A DNA stretch of 44,502 nt from Bacillota bacterium (GCA_023411645.1 JAEYON010000110.1:1-44502), one strand, 5' to 3'; positions 24,406 through 33,122 are shown, counted from the stretch's first letter. The notes: generated by a model from the sequence alone, not told the origin. Made by a program: numbers and translations.

Positions 24406-24433
24406 ATTCAACAACCATCACTTTAAATCCTTC
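24406..24433 (-). promoter_or_regulatory. Sigma-H-type promoter of hpf
   Basis: On the minus strand, GAAGGATTT (24433-24425), N12, then GTTGAAT (24412-24406). This fits the sigma-H consensus RNAGGAWWW-N11/12-RNNGAAT at every defined base. The start point would fall about 25 bases before the hpf ATG. Confidence 0.65.
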
Positions 24434-24446
24434 CAGAATTATCGCA

Positions 24447-24490
24447 TAATAAAATAAAAAATATACACAAAACAGGTGTTTTGTGTATAT
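24447..24490 (-). terminator. Strong hairpin terminator upstream of hpf
   Basis: ATATACACAAAAC and GTTTTGTGTATAT pair perfectly over 13 bp with a 4-base loop (24461-24490). On the minus strand the stem is followed by TTTTTTATTTTATT. It ends transcription coming from the zinc-ribbon gene at 24692-24976 and isolates the hpf promoter. Confidence 0.85.
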
Positions 24491-24504
24491 TACCCTGTTG
24501 ATCA

Positions 24505-24641
24505 TGTGGATAAACCTGTGAATAACAGTAATTTACGCGTTTGAGGCTGTGGAAAACATACCACGCTCGGCAAGCCCTCAAGTACCATACTTTATCAGGT
24601 CGCAGGACAATACAAGTATAGCCCTGCATATATTATACACA
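24505..24641. promoter_or_regulatory. Cluster of DnaA boxes
   Basis: Three boxes lie in one orientation: TGTGGATAA (24505-24513, i.e. TTATCCACA), TGTGAATAA (24517-24525, TTATTCACA) and TGTGGAAAA (24548-24556, TTTTCCACA). TTATACACA follows on the opposite strand (24633-24641). The first two are 12 bp apart. Two one-mismatch boxes lie in the terminator stem at 24461-24469 and 24482-24490. The 316-base gap 24376-24691 contains, besides this, only the hpf promoter, the terminator and a 7-bp hairpin AGCCCTG/CAGGGCT at 24620-24646. Confidence 0.6.
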
Positions 24642-24691
24642 GGGCTTGTAGCTTATATATAAATTAAGTTAATCAAATTACAGAAATGCTA

Positions 24692-24976
24692 TCAGCGGTT
24701 TGAGAAACACTCGCTGCAATATACAGGCTTATCCAAACGTGGTTTGAAGGGAACCTTCGTATTTTGGCCACACTGCGCGCAGACAGCGTCATACATCTCT
24801 CTTTCTCTCTTTGCAGAACCGTCTCTGCCATACTGGGACTTTCTGGTTGACCTGCAATCTTTGCACCTTCCGGGCTCATTCTGGAAGCCCCTGGTCGAAT
24901 AAAACTCTTGTTCACCTGCGGTAAAAACAAAATCCTGCCCACAGTCCTTGCACACTAACGTCTTGTCTTCGAACAT
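24692..24976 (-). CDS. Small zinc-ribbon protein with three Cys pairs
   Basis: This 94-residue basic protein contains CKDCG (9-13), CKDC (38-41), CAQCG and CSEC pairs, making two zinc ribbons (zf-trcl type followed by a CxxC ribbon). Phrases such as LVCKDCGQDFVFTAGEQEFYSTRGF and EPGRCKDCR are characteristic of a conserved family of small zinc-binding proteins in Clostridia and Chloroflexi with no established role. GAGGGG precedes the ATG by 7 bases. It has its own good promoter and ends before the strong terminator upstream of hpf, so it is monocistronic. RNA or DNA binding is possible but unproven. Confidence 0.85.
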   Translation of the reverse strand: MFEDKTLVCKDCGQDFVFTAGEQEFYSTRGFQNEPGRCKDCRSTRKSQYGRDGSAKREREMYDAVCAQCGQNTKVPFKPRLDKPVYCSECFSNR

Positions 24977-25079
24977 TTATAGTCCCCTCGCTTTAGAAAG
25001 ATTAGTATTTTCTTGCCTACGCAGCAAGTACTTTTTATTTGCCTGCCGTAAGTATCACACTTAAGAGCCAAGCATTTAC

Positions 25080-25108
25080 ATTATATTACACAAAAATTAA
25101 CTAATCAA
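25080..25108 (-). promoter_or_regulatory. Promoter of the small zinc-ribbon gene
   Basis: On the minus strand, TTGATT (25108-25103), a 17-base spacer and TATAAT (25085-25080). The leader is about 100 bases and contains a CTTGC/GCAAG hairpin near 25010-25026. Confidence 0.65.
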
Positions 25109-25172
25109 GCTATTTCGCGATATTTTTGTAATTCTGTCAGTTCCCAGTCATTTCCCTGTGCCCGAATGAGAG

Positions 25173-27497
25173 CTATTCCAAAATTATATGTATCACGTCA
25201 GCACCTTTTTGCGGAATAAGTCTGACTCTCCGGCTGCCCTGCTGCGCTGTCGCACCCTCAACTGAGGCCACCTTGTCTATGCCTCTGAGTACCACCTTCC
25301 ACGGTTTCTCTGTGCCTTTCACTTCAACTCTCACAGTTTTACCGATTCGCACTGTCCTGCATTCCATAACCGTCTCTCCCTTTGCATTACATACCGTACA
25401 CCCTGCATAAGCACCGTCCTGTAATTCAAATATGTGCAGTTCCACATTGTCAGTATAATCGTAATCCGGTCTGTTGTTTAAGCTTCCAACAGCTATAATT
25501 GAATTTTCTCTGACCATCAGCGGAAGGCTCATATAATCGTGGTACTCTTCTTTCCAACCTCCGCCCTGTACTTTTTCATCGGTGACGAAATGAGTCCAGA
25601 CACCTGCGGGCAGATAATACTGAGCCCGACTCTCGTTGTTGAAAATTGGCGCAACAAGCAGCGAACCGCCAAGCATGTATTGCCTATCCAACGTCCAGCA
25701 TCCGGGATCTCCGGGAAATTCAAGAACCATTGCACGCATTGTTGGGATTCCCTTTTGCGCTGCCTCGCAGGCGGCTGCAAATATATACGGCATCAGGCTG
25801 CATTTTAGCTTTGTAAAGTATCTCAAAACATCGACCGATTCCTCGTCGAACAGCCAAGGCACCCGGTACGACTCGTTTCCATGCAGGCGGCTGTGGGAAG
25901 AGAGCAATCCAAATGCACTCCAGCGCTTGTATATATCTGGCGGTGCAGTCCGCTCAAAGCCGCTTATATCATGGCTCCAGAAGCCAAAGCCCGAGCTGCA
26001 CAGCGACAATCCTCCCCTGAGGCTTTCAGCCATTGAATCATAGTTAGCTGAGCAGTCACCGCCCCAATGCACGGGGAACTTCTGACCGCCGGCCGTCGCT
26101 GAACGTGCAAATAGCATGGCTTCATTCTTCCCGCGGTTTTCTTCAAGCACCTCGAATACAGCCCTGTTATATAATTGAGTATAATAATTGTGCATTTTGA
26201 CAGGATCGGAGCCGTCGAACCAGACCACTTCCGTTGGTATCCTTTCGCCGAAATCTGTCTTAAAGCAGTCAACCCCCATATCCATAAGCCTTTTCAATTC
26301 TGCCTTGTACCATTTGACAGCCGCCGGATTTGTGAAGTCCACCAGACCCATGCCGGCCTGCCATCTATCCCATTGCCATACGCTGCCATCAGGCCGTTTC
26401 ACCAGATATCCGTTTGCCTTTCCTTCGGCAAACAGCCTGGACTTCTGCGCAATGTAGGGATTAATCCAGACACATATTTTCAGTCCCCTGTCTTTGAGAC
26501 GCTTGAGCATGGCCTCCGGCTCGGGGAATACATCTTTGTCCCAATCAAAATCACACCATTGGCTCTCCTTCATCCAGAAGCAGTCAAAGTGGAAGACATG
26601 AAGCGGCAAATCCCGCTGTTCCATTCCTTCTATAAATCCCGTTACTGTTTTCTCATCATAGCTGGTAGTAAACGAGGTTGTCAGCCACAAACCGAATGAC
26701 CATGCCGGAGGCAGCGCCGGTCTGCCTGTCAGCAGCGTATAGTTGCTCAGTGCCGCCTTGGGAGAGCCTCCTCCTATGACAAAATACTCCAGATACTCTC
26801 CGGGTACACTGAACTGTACCTTGGATACGACTTCCGAACCTACCTCATATGATACCCTCTCAGGATGGTTAACAAATACTCCGTAGCCTCTGTTGGACAT
26901 ATAGAACGGGATATTCTTATAAGACTGTTCACTGGCCGTACCGCCATCTTCATTCCATATATCTACAACCTGACCGTTTTTAACAAATGGAGTAAAACGT
27001 TCACCGAGGCCATATACATACTCCCCAACACCAAGCTCCAGCCTTTCACGCATATATGGACCTTCGCCCGCAACCGTAAGACACGCTGTATCTCTTTGCG
27101 CATTTCCCGTAATATGTCTTCCGTCATACAGAAATTCCGCAGCCCAGCCCACCGAACGCTTGATTCTCAAACTAAGCTTGCCTGAGGTAAACATGACCGT
27201 TTCATCATCCTGGCATATCTCAGGCAAATAACCGTCCTGTGAGTAAAGCTCAAATGCCGGGCCCTTTTCAATTGCGCCCATGAAATGAGTAACTTTTACA
27301 CGGATGACATCCGCAAAAGGCGCGGAATATTCAAATGTAAGCAGGGGGCCTTCCAGCGTATCCCCCCTGTGCCTGACCGGTCTTGTCGCCACATACAGCG
27401 TGAGCTTTCCATCATCGATCACAATATCCCTGATATCAGTCGGCGAGGCAACTGTCACCCCATCCTTCGGCATCCAGTAACCATTGGTAAACTTCAT
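25173..27497 (-). CDS. yicI: GH31 alpha-xylosidase, YicI type
   Basis: This enzyme removes alpha-1,6-xylose from the non-reducing end of xyloglucan oligosaccharides (isoprimeverose and relatives). The protein is 774 residues. The nucleophile is Asp415 in KTDFGERIPT and the acid/base Asp481 in WGGDCSANYDSM; both motifs are nearly identical to E. coli YicI (Asp416, Asp482). GFWSHDISGFE and SSHSRLHG are also YicI-like. There is no signal peptide, so it acts inside the cell. ATG 27497 is preferred to ATG 27503 because GGAGG is 8 bases from the former and 2 from the latter. It is divergent from an AraC-type regulator, which probably controls it. Confidence 0.95.
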   Translation of the reverse strand: MKFTNGYWMPKDGVTVASPTDIRDIVIDDGKLTLYVATRPVRHRGDTLEGPLLTFEYSAPFADVIRVKVTHFMGAIEKGPAFELYSQDGYLPEICQDDETVMFTSGKLSLRIKRSVGWAAEFLYDGRHITGNAQRDTACLTVAGEGPYMRERLELGVGEYVYGLGERFTPFVKNGQVVDIWNEDGGTASEQSYKNIPFYMSNRGYGVFVNHPERVSYEVGSEVVSKVQFSVPGEYLEYFVIGGGSPKAALSNYTLLTGRPALPPAWSFGLWLTTSFTTSYDEKTVTGFIEGMEQRDLPLHVFHFDCFWMKESQWCDFDWDKDVFPEPEAMLKRLKDRGLKICVWINPYIAQKSRLFAEGKANGYLVKRPDGSVWQWDRWQAGMGLVDFTNPAAVKWYKAELKRLMDMGVDCFKTDFGERIPTEVVWFDGSDPVKMHNYYTQLYNRAVFEVLEENRGKNEAMLFARSATAGGQKFPVHWGGDCSANYDSMAESLRGGLSLCSSGFGFWSHDISGFERTAPPDIYKRWSAFGLLSSHSRLHGNESYRVPWLFDEESVDVLRYFTKLKCSLMPYIFAAACEAAQKGIPTMRAMVLEFPGDPGCWTLDRQYMLGGSLLVAPIFNNESRAQYYLPAGVWTHFVTDEKVQGGGWKEEYHDYMSLPLMVRENSIIAVGSLNNRPDYDYTDNVELHIFELQDGAYAGCTVCNAKGETVMECRTVRIGKTVRVEVKGTEKPWKVVLRGIDKVASVEGATAQQGSRRVRLIPQKGADVIHIILE

Positions 27498-27627
27498 AAT
27501 CATTTCCTCCTGCTCATTTACAGATATTAGATTAGGCGGCTTTCATGAAATGGCCTTAAACAATCTTCGTTCATCATAACTTTCACAATTTCCATTGCAG
27601 TCTTCCTGTTTAACCAATATAATTATA

Positions 27628-27657
27628 TTAACAATTTTAATAGAAATCTTATATTAT
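27628..27657 (+). promoter_or_regulatory. Promoter of the AraC-type regulator
   Basis: TTAACA (27628-27633), an 18-base spacer and TATTAT (27652-27657) lie 27 bases before the ATG. It sits in the 187-base divergent region shared with the alpha-xylosidase gene. Confidence 0.45.
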
Positions 27658-27684
27658 CTTGATAAAACATAACAGGATTTTGAT

Positions 27685-28563
27685 ATGGATAAAGAATTAC
27701 TAAAGGAAGACAGAGTGCACGGAGACGTTTCTTTCCCGCTAGATGCCTATCATATGAACATCTTACCCGGAGGGAATGTACTGGATTGTCATTGGCATGA
27801 AGAGTTGGAATTCCTGGTGGTTACGAGCGGGAAGGCGATCTTCCAGATAGAAGCCGACTATTTCCCCGTGCATGCTGGAGAAGGGTTCTTTGTAAACGCC
27901 GGCGAACTGCATGCCGGATACCCTCTTGATAATTCACCCTGCAGCTATGAGGCCATTGTTTTTAATCCCTCCCTTCTCCACAACGGCTCCTTTGATTCAA
28001 TTCTGTTCAGATACATAGATCCAATCATTAAAAACCGTCTAACTTTCAAAAGGCATTTTACAGGCAATGAAATATGGGAAAATGAGCTGCTGCAAAGGTG
28101 CTTGAGAGCCTCGGAGCATGTTCTGAGCAGGACGGCTGCTTATGAATTGTCGGCCAAATCAGAACTGCTGGCAATACTGGCTCTTCTAATTAGGAACAGT
28201 ACCCTCGTTGCTGCGCCTGTTGAAAAAACGCCGGAGCATTTCAGGCTGGAACGGTTAAAAAACGCATTAAAGTATATTCAGGACAACTACTCTCAAAAAC
28301 TTAGTACAATGGATATATCCACATATCTTAACATGAGTGAAGGCCATTTTTGCAGACTCTTCAAGCAATACTTCAAAAGAACGCCAATGGAATACCTGAA
28401 TTATTACAGAATTACCCGGGCGGCAAGATTGCTGGAGGAAACACAGCAAAAAATACTTGAAGTCGCATTGGAAGTTGGCTTTGACAATCTCAGCTATTTC
28501 ATCGGCACCTTCAAGCGTTATATGGGCACAACACCGTCAAAATACCGTAATCAGAAGATTTAA
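27685..28563 (+). CDS. AraC family transcriptional regulator
   Basis: This 292-residue regulator has an N-terminal cupin-type sensor domain (about 15-160) with HWHEELEFLVV and GEGFFVNAGELHAG. The C-terminal AraC double helix-turn-helix (about 190-292) reads STYLNMSEGHFCRLFKQYFKRTPMEYLNYYR and EVGFDNLSYFIGTFKRYMGTTPSKYR. Such proteins usually bind a sugar in the cupin and activate neighbouring carbohydrate genes. Its position, divergent from the GH31 gene and 122 bases upstream of the UroD-family gene, makes alpha-xylosidase the likeliest target. The AGGA ribosome site is modest. Confidence 0.93.
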   Translation: MDKELLKEDRVHGDVSFPLDAYHMNILPGGNVLDCHWHEELEFLVVTSGKAIFQIEADYFPVHAGEGFFVNAGELHAGYPLDNSPCSYEAIVFNPSLLHNGSFDSILFRYIDPIIKNRLTFKRHFTGNEIWENELLQRCLRASEHVLSRTAAYELSAKSELLAILALLIRNSTLVAAPVEKTPEHFRLERLKNALKYIQDNYSQKLSTMDISTYLNMSEGHFCRLFKQYFKRTPMEYLNYYRITRAARLLEETQQKILEVALEVGFDNLSYFIGTFKRYMGTTPSKYRNQKI

Positions 28564-28625
28564 ATCCGACTAAGATCATTCGCTGATGAAAATGCAAAAA
28601 TTCTGAAGTTATTACAAGAATGAGC

Positions 28626-28655
28626 TTGCAATGAGTGGTATTGTTAAAATATAAA
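28626..28655 (+). promoter_or_regulatory. Possible promoter of the UroD-family gene
   Basis: TTGCAA (28626-28631), an 18-base spacer and TATAAA (28650-28655), about 30 bases before the ATG. An ATTGTT/AACAAT dyad spans the -10 region and could be a regulator site. Confidence 0.4.
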
Positions 28656-28685
28656 CAATCTTTCATCTAAAGGAGACATGAATCT

Positions 28686-29693
28686 ATGAATATGCGTGTT
28701 TGGCTGGAAAACCTGAAAGATTCCAGAGTAAAAAAAGCAATGCCGGTACTTTCATTCCCCTGCGTCAGCCTGATGGGAATTACGGTAAAAGACTTAATAG
28801 CAAATAGCGATCTTCAGGCAAAAGGGATGAAAATGGTTGCCGACAGGGTTGACTCCGCAGCATCCTTGAGTATGATGGATCTATCCGTCGAGGCAGAAGC
28901 CTTTGGTTCAACAATAAGAGTTTCTGATTTTGAAGTACCGACTGTGATAGGTTCTATCGTTAATAATGAAGAAGACGCTGATGCCTTGCAGATACCCTCT
29001 GTCGGTGCAGGCCGTACGGGCGAATATATTAAAGCCATCGAAAAAACCTGTGCAAAGGTCACAGACAGACCTGTATTTGCTGGAGTGATCGGATCCTTTT
29101 CACTAGCTGGAAGGCTGCTTGATGTTACCGAAGCATTGGTAAAATGTTATACTGAACCGAATTGTGTTCACAAAACACTGGAAAAAACAACAACTTTCCT
29201 GATTGAGTATGTAAAAGCCTACAAAGAAATAGGAGCTAACGGAGTTGTAATTGCCGAGCCCTTAACAGGCCTGCTATCGCCCGAATTGGCAAGTGAGTTC
29301 TCCGAGCCATATATAAAGAGAATTGTTGAAGCTGTTCAGGACGATGAGTTCATCGTAATATACCACAATTGCGGAAACAATACGATATTCATGATCGACT
29401 CGATTCTGAATACAGGCGCATCTGCTTATCACTTTGGAAATTCTATAAATATGAAAGAGATGCTTGGCAAAATACCCAAAAGTATTGTGGTAATGGGAAA
29501 TGTAGATCCGTCCTCACAATTTTTAAATGGCACGCCACAGTCAATAGCAGCGCATACACACAGACTCATGGCAGAATGCTGCAATGAGTATCCAAACTTC
29601 GTGATTTCCTCCGGATGCGATATCCCTCCCGCAAGTAAATGGGAAAATATTGATGCCTTTTTTAAAGCCGTCAATGATTTTTACGCAGGCTGA
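28686..29693 (+). CDS. Uroporphyrinogen decarboxylase-family protein, MtaA-like methyltransferase
   Basis: This 335-residue TIM-barrel protein of the URO-D superfamily carries the zinc triad of the corrinoid:thiol methyltransferases (MtaA, MtbA, CmuA): His227 and Cys229 in YHNCGN and Cys311 in SSGCDIPP. True haem-pathway HemE lacks these. It therefore probably moves a methyl group between a corrinoid protein and a thiol or similar acceptor, although no corrinoid protein or MtaB partner is in the window. AAGGAG lies 10 bases before the ATG. It is convergent with the GH94 gene, whose end is only 12 bases away. Whether the upstream AraC protein regulates it is unclear. Confidence 0.85.
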   Translation: MNMRVWLENLKDSRVKKAMPVLSFPCVSLMGITVKDLIANSDLQAKGMKMVADRVDSAASLSMMDLSVEAEAFGSTIRVSDFEVPTVIGSIVNNEEDADALQIPSVGAGRTGEYIKAIEKTCAKVTDRPVFAGVIGSFSLAGRLLDVTEALVKCYTEPNCVHKTLEKTTTFLIEYVKAYKEIGANGVVIAEPLTGLLSPELASEFSEPYIKRIVEAVQDDEFIVIYHNCGNNTIFMIDSILNTGASAYHFGNSINMKEMLGKIPKSIVVMGNVDPSSQFLNGTPQSIAAHTHRLMAECCNEYPNFVISSGCDIPPASKWENIDAFFKAVNDFYAG

Positions 29694-29705
29694 GCACAGT
29701 CAATA

Positions 29706-32069
29706 TTACAGCGCCGCACCCAGCTCTACAACGATCTCAGAAATGCTTCCAGCCGGTTGAACGGGTATTTTATCAACCTGAATGCCGTTGAGAAGCATCC
29801 TCCTCACACCGCTGCTTACATGCTCCGGATTCCTGACTTCGATCCTGTAGACAGCTCCGCGAAATTCCCGCACCGCCCTGAATCCATCCCAGGCGGTCGG
29901 AATGCACGGATCAACAATAAGACAGTCATATCCTGCTCTGATTCCAAGTATATACTGGCTTGACGCAACCATATTCCATGCAGCTGTGCCGCTAAGCCAC
30001 GAGTTTCTGCCTATACCGAATTGCGGATGTTCCTTGCCCAAAATATTCTGAGGATAAACGTACGGCTCCACTTCCAAATGATCAGCTTCATTGTTGCGTC
30101 TGGCCGGCAGTATCTGTCTGTAATACTCAAAGGCTTGATTTCCGTTGCCCATCATCACCTCAGCGATCATCACCCAGGGGTTGGTATGGCAGAATATACC
30201 TCCGTTTTCTTTGGCTCCCGGCGGATATGTGGTTATTCCGCCCTTTGTGTGATCATATTTTGTATAGGCGGGATACATGGCGACAATACCATACTTAGAA
30301 TTGAGATATTTGTTTACCGAGTCCAGACACATCCGTGAACGCTCGGAGTCTGAAACTCCGCCCATTACCGCCCATGACTGCGAGTTGATGAATATCTTTC
30401 CGAAGTTATTCTCTTTTGAGCCAAGCGGCTTACTATCGTCGTCAAATGCCCTCTTATACCATTCGCCATCCCAGCAGGTCTCATTTATGGCATTCTTCAT
30501 AAGTTCATTCATGCCGTTGTATTTGATCTCATTCTCCTTGCGGCCGAGGTAGCGGGACAGCTCAATCATTTCCATTGCTGCCCTGCAGAAGAGCATAGAT
30601 GTGAAAACACTTTCCGCGACACCTTTTCCGGTGTCCAGATTCAACGTGTCATTCCAGTCAGCACGGCCCGCCAACGCAATGTTGTGGGGTCCCTTGTTTG
30701 TATCAGTAAAATCAAGTGCCTTGTCCAAATGCTCCCAGACCGTGGCCTCTGTCTTTTTGTCGTTATAGGGCACTATCGAATCAAGGAACTCAAAATCGCC
30801 CGTTTCCTTCACATAAGCATTTACTGCCAGGATCAGCCAAAGATGATCGTCGGAATACCAGTCAAATTTCTTGACCGGAGCGTCGCCCACGCCGCCTTCG
30901 CCGGTCAGCGGAAAAAATAAATGGTATGCACGCCCGTCAGTGTACTGGCACTGGAGCAGTTTCACTATCAGCTCCTTCGCCTGTTCCGGAATTGTATGCA
31001 TCACGCCAAGCGTATCCTGCGCGCTGTCCCTGATGCCCATACCCCTGCCAAGGCCAAGCTGATATAGAGAAACGAATCTTGACCAATTGAATGTCGTTTT
31101 ACATTGGTACTGATTCCACATGTTTACAAAGAGATTCATATCACGATCGGGTGTATCAACTCGCAGTTTGCCTATGAAGTCTGCCCAGTCCGTACTCAGG
31201 CGTCCCAGCGCAGCACGCGCTTCGGCCGGATCCAGATAAGCTTTGATATCATTTCTGAAATCATTTCTGTTCTCAGTATAGCCCAATATGAAAACAAGCT
31301 CCTTAGATTCCCCACCCTGCAGATCAACTTCATTGCAGAAGGCTCCTACACCATTTGTCCTGTACGATATAGAATTGGAACAAGCTCCCTGCTCGACGGC
31401 GATCGGGTTTGCTTCCGAGCGGTAGCGTCCGATAAAGGCCTCCAGATTGGTGTCATAGCTTGAGACCTCTCCTCCGGTGGCAAAAAATGATGCGTTATTT
31501 TCGATATAATGGGGATACCAGGTGATGATGCCGTTTTCATAGCGGCCCTGGTTGATCTGCTGTGCCCAGTCCACATTCTGCTGATCCAGTATGGCATCCC
31601 AGAAGCAGAATTCCGTATAGCTGAATATTTGCAGCTTTTTGGCCACCTTCAAGGTGTTGGTCACCTTCAGAAGCCATATTTCAAAGTCTCTGTCGTCAGG
31701 AACAAAATATGTAAGACTTGCTGTAATACCCTTATATTCGCCCTCCAGTGTCGTATAGCCCATACCGTGCCTGCAGCTGTAGCTGTCCAGCTTTGTGCCG
31801 GATGGCTGGAAGCCGGGGTTCCAATACTCTCCCGTTACTGCGTCTCTTACATAGACATACCTTCCGGGCCTATCCACAGGAATGCTGTTGTAGCGGTATC
31901 TGGTTATCCTTCGGTTCTGGGGATCCTTGTGAAAGCTGTATCCGCCGCCTGTGTTGGATACGATTCCTCCGTATTTGCCGCTGCCGATGTAATTAATCCA
32001 TGGCGTCGGCGTATCCGGTCTGGTTATGACGTATTCATTCGCGCCTTCATCAAAATAACCGTATTTCAT
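29706..32069 (-). CDS. GH94 disaccharide phosphorylase (cellobiose phosphorylase-like)
   Basis: This 787-residue enzyme cleaves a beta-linked disaccharide with phosphate to give a sugar 1-phosphate, saving one ATP per bond. The N-terminal MKYGYFDEGANEYVITRP and PWINYIGSGKYG, the general-acid motif GRADWNDTLNLD, GIRDSAQDTLG, TYPPGAKENGGIFCH, LSGTAAWN and the jelly-roll tail GAVYRIEVRNPEH are all GH94. There is no signal peptide. Neighbouring cellulose-degrading genes favour cellobiose, but AVEQGACSNS and SDDHLWL look more like chitobiose- or cellobionate-type members as I recall them, so the acceptor is left open. GGAGG precedes the ATG by 5 bases. It follows metA but has its own promoter. Confidence 0.9.
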   Translation of the reverse strand: MKYGYFDEGANEYVITRPDTPTPWINYIGSGKYGGIVSNTGGGYSFHKDPQNRRITRYRYNSIPVDRPGRYVYVRDAVTGEYWNPGFQPSGTKLDSYSCRHGMGYTTLEGEYKGITASLTYFVPDDRDFEIWLLKVTNTLKVAKKLQIFSYTEFCFWDAILDQQNVDWAQQINQGRYENGIITWYPHYIENNASFFATGGEVSSYDTNLEAFIGRYRSEANPIAVEQGACSNSISYRTNGVGAFCNEVDLQGGESKELVFILGYTENRNDFRNDIKAYLDPAEARAALGRLSTDWADFIGKLRVDTPDRDMNLFVNMWNQYQCKTTFNWSRFVSLYQLGLGRGMGIRDSAQDTLGVMHTIPEQAKELIVKLLQCQYTDGRAYHLFFPLTGEGGVGDAPVKKFDWYSDDHLWLILAVNAYVKETGDFEFLDSIVPYNDKKTEATVWEHLDKALDFTDTNKGPHNIALAGRADWNDTLNLDTGKGVAESVFTSMLFCRAAMEMIELSRYLGRKENEIKYNGMNELMKNAINETCWDGEWYKRAFDDDSKPLGSKENNFGKIFINSQSWAVMGGVSDSERSRMCLDSVNKYLNSKYGIVAMYPAYTKYDHTKGGITTYPPGAKENGGIFCHTNPWVMIAEVMMGNGNQAFEYYRQILPARRNNEADHLEVEPYVYPQNILGKEHPQFGIGRNSWLSGTAAWNMVASSQYILGIRAGYDCLIVDPCIPTAWDGFRAVREFRGAVYRIEVRNPEHVSSGVRRMLLNGIQVDKIPVQPAGSISEIVVELGAAL

Positions 32070-32113
32070 ATCCGCCTCCTGATATTATTTCCCATAATAG
32101 TTGTACATCAATA

Positions 32114-32141
32114 ATTATACAGGAGAAAATACGGAAAGCAA
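32114..32141 (-). promoter_or_regulatory. Promoter of the GH94 gene
   Basis: On the minus strand, TTGCTT (32141-32136), a 16-base spacer and TATAAT (32119-32114), 45 bases before the start codon. Confidence 0.5.
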
Positions 32142-32147
32142 GAAATT

Positions 32148-33065
32148 CTATCTTAATTCATCCAGATTGAACGGAGTTTCCTGATATACGTAATAGTTCA
32201 GCCAATTGGCAAACAACAGGTTGCCGTGGGCTCTCCACTTCACAATGGGCTGCTTGTCAGGATCATCTCCGGGGAAGTAGTTTTTTGGCACCTGTGGATT
32301 GAGTCCCTTGCTAAGATCCCTTTCATATTCGTTCTTCAGGGTCAGCGGATCATATTCGGAATGTCCGGTAACATAAATCTGCCGGCCGTTTAGAGCAGAA
32401 ACGATGTAAATACCGGCCTCATCCGATTCTGCAATAATATCCAGACCATCGACCTTCTCGATATCTTCGCGTCTGATTTCCGTATGTCTGGAATGAGGCG
32501 CATAGAAATGTTCGTCAAAGCCTCTGAGTAGCATGACATTGGGTTTAATGACCCTGTGCTCAAAAATACCTGACATTTTTTCAGGAATCGGATGCTTGGG
32601 AATACCGAAATGGTAGTACAGGCCGGCCTGTGCCCCCCAGCAGATATGGAATGTAGAGTAGACATTGTGCATACTCCATTGCATGATTTCCTTCAATTCA
32701 TCCCAGTAGTTGACCTCCTCAAAGCCCATATGTTCCACCGGAGCGCCTGTTATAATCAGTCCGTCAAACTTTCTATCTCTAATCTCGTTGAATGTGTTGT
32801 AAAATTTAAGCAGGTGCTCCTCCGGGGTGTTCTTTGATTTGTGTGAATCAGGATGCAAAAAGGTGACATCCACCTGAATGGGCGTATTACCGATCATCCT
32901 GAGCAGCTGTGTCTCCGTATCGATCTTGGTAGGCATCAGATTGAGCAGGACAATGCTCAGAGGCCTGATATCCTGAGTTTCGGCTCTGGCTTGGGTCATC
33001 ACAAATATATTTTCACGTGACAGCACTTCTGCCGCCGGTAAACTATCGGGTATTTTAATGGGCAT
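32148..33065 (-). CDS. metAA: Homoserine O-acetyltransferase (MetA type)
   Basis: This enzyme makes the first committed intermediate of methionine synthesis. The protein is 305 residues of the MetA (glutamine-amidotransferase-like) fold. The catalytic triad is intact: Cys142 in HICWGAQ, His235 and Glu237 in GHSEYD. Residue 111 in GAPVEH is Glu. Established work on this family shows Glu111 selects acetyl-CoA and Gly111 succinyl-CoA, so O-acetylhomoserine is the predicted product despite the usual succinyl annotation. GGAG-type ribosome site GGCGGAG precedes the ATG. I see no SAM riboswitch or T-box in the 150-base gap upstream. Confidence 0.95.
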   Translation of the reverse strand: MPIKIPDSLPAAEVLSRENIFVMTQARAETQDIRPLSIVLLNLMPTKIDTETQLLRMIGNTPIQVDVTFLHPDSHKSKNTPEEHLLKFYNTFNEIRDRKFDGLIITGAPVEHMGFEEVNYWDELKEIMQWSMHNVYSTFHICWGAQAGLYYHFGIPKHPIPEKMSGIFEHRVIKPNVMLLRGFDEHFYAPHSRHTEIRREDIEKVDGLDIIAESDEAGIYIVSALNGRQIYVTGHSEYDPLTLKNEYERDLSKGLNPQVPKNYFPGDDPDKQPIVKWRAHGNLLFANWLNYYVYQETPFNLDELR

Positions 33066-33122
33066 CCGCTCTCCGCCTTTCCGGGAATGTGATAATTTAT
33101 ATTCTTCTGAGTTAATTTATGT

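Noticed and set aside
24376..24691. A chromosomal or plasmid replication origin
   Set aside because: DnaA boxes and AT-rich DNA are present, but no dnaA, dnaN, repA or rpmH is adjacent; kept only as a DnaA-box cluster.
28686..29693. HemE (haem biosynthesis) for the UroD-family protein
   Set aside because: The HxC and later Cys zinc ligands match corrinoid methyltransferases, and no other haem genes are nearby.
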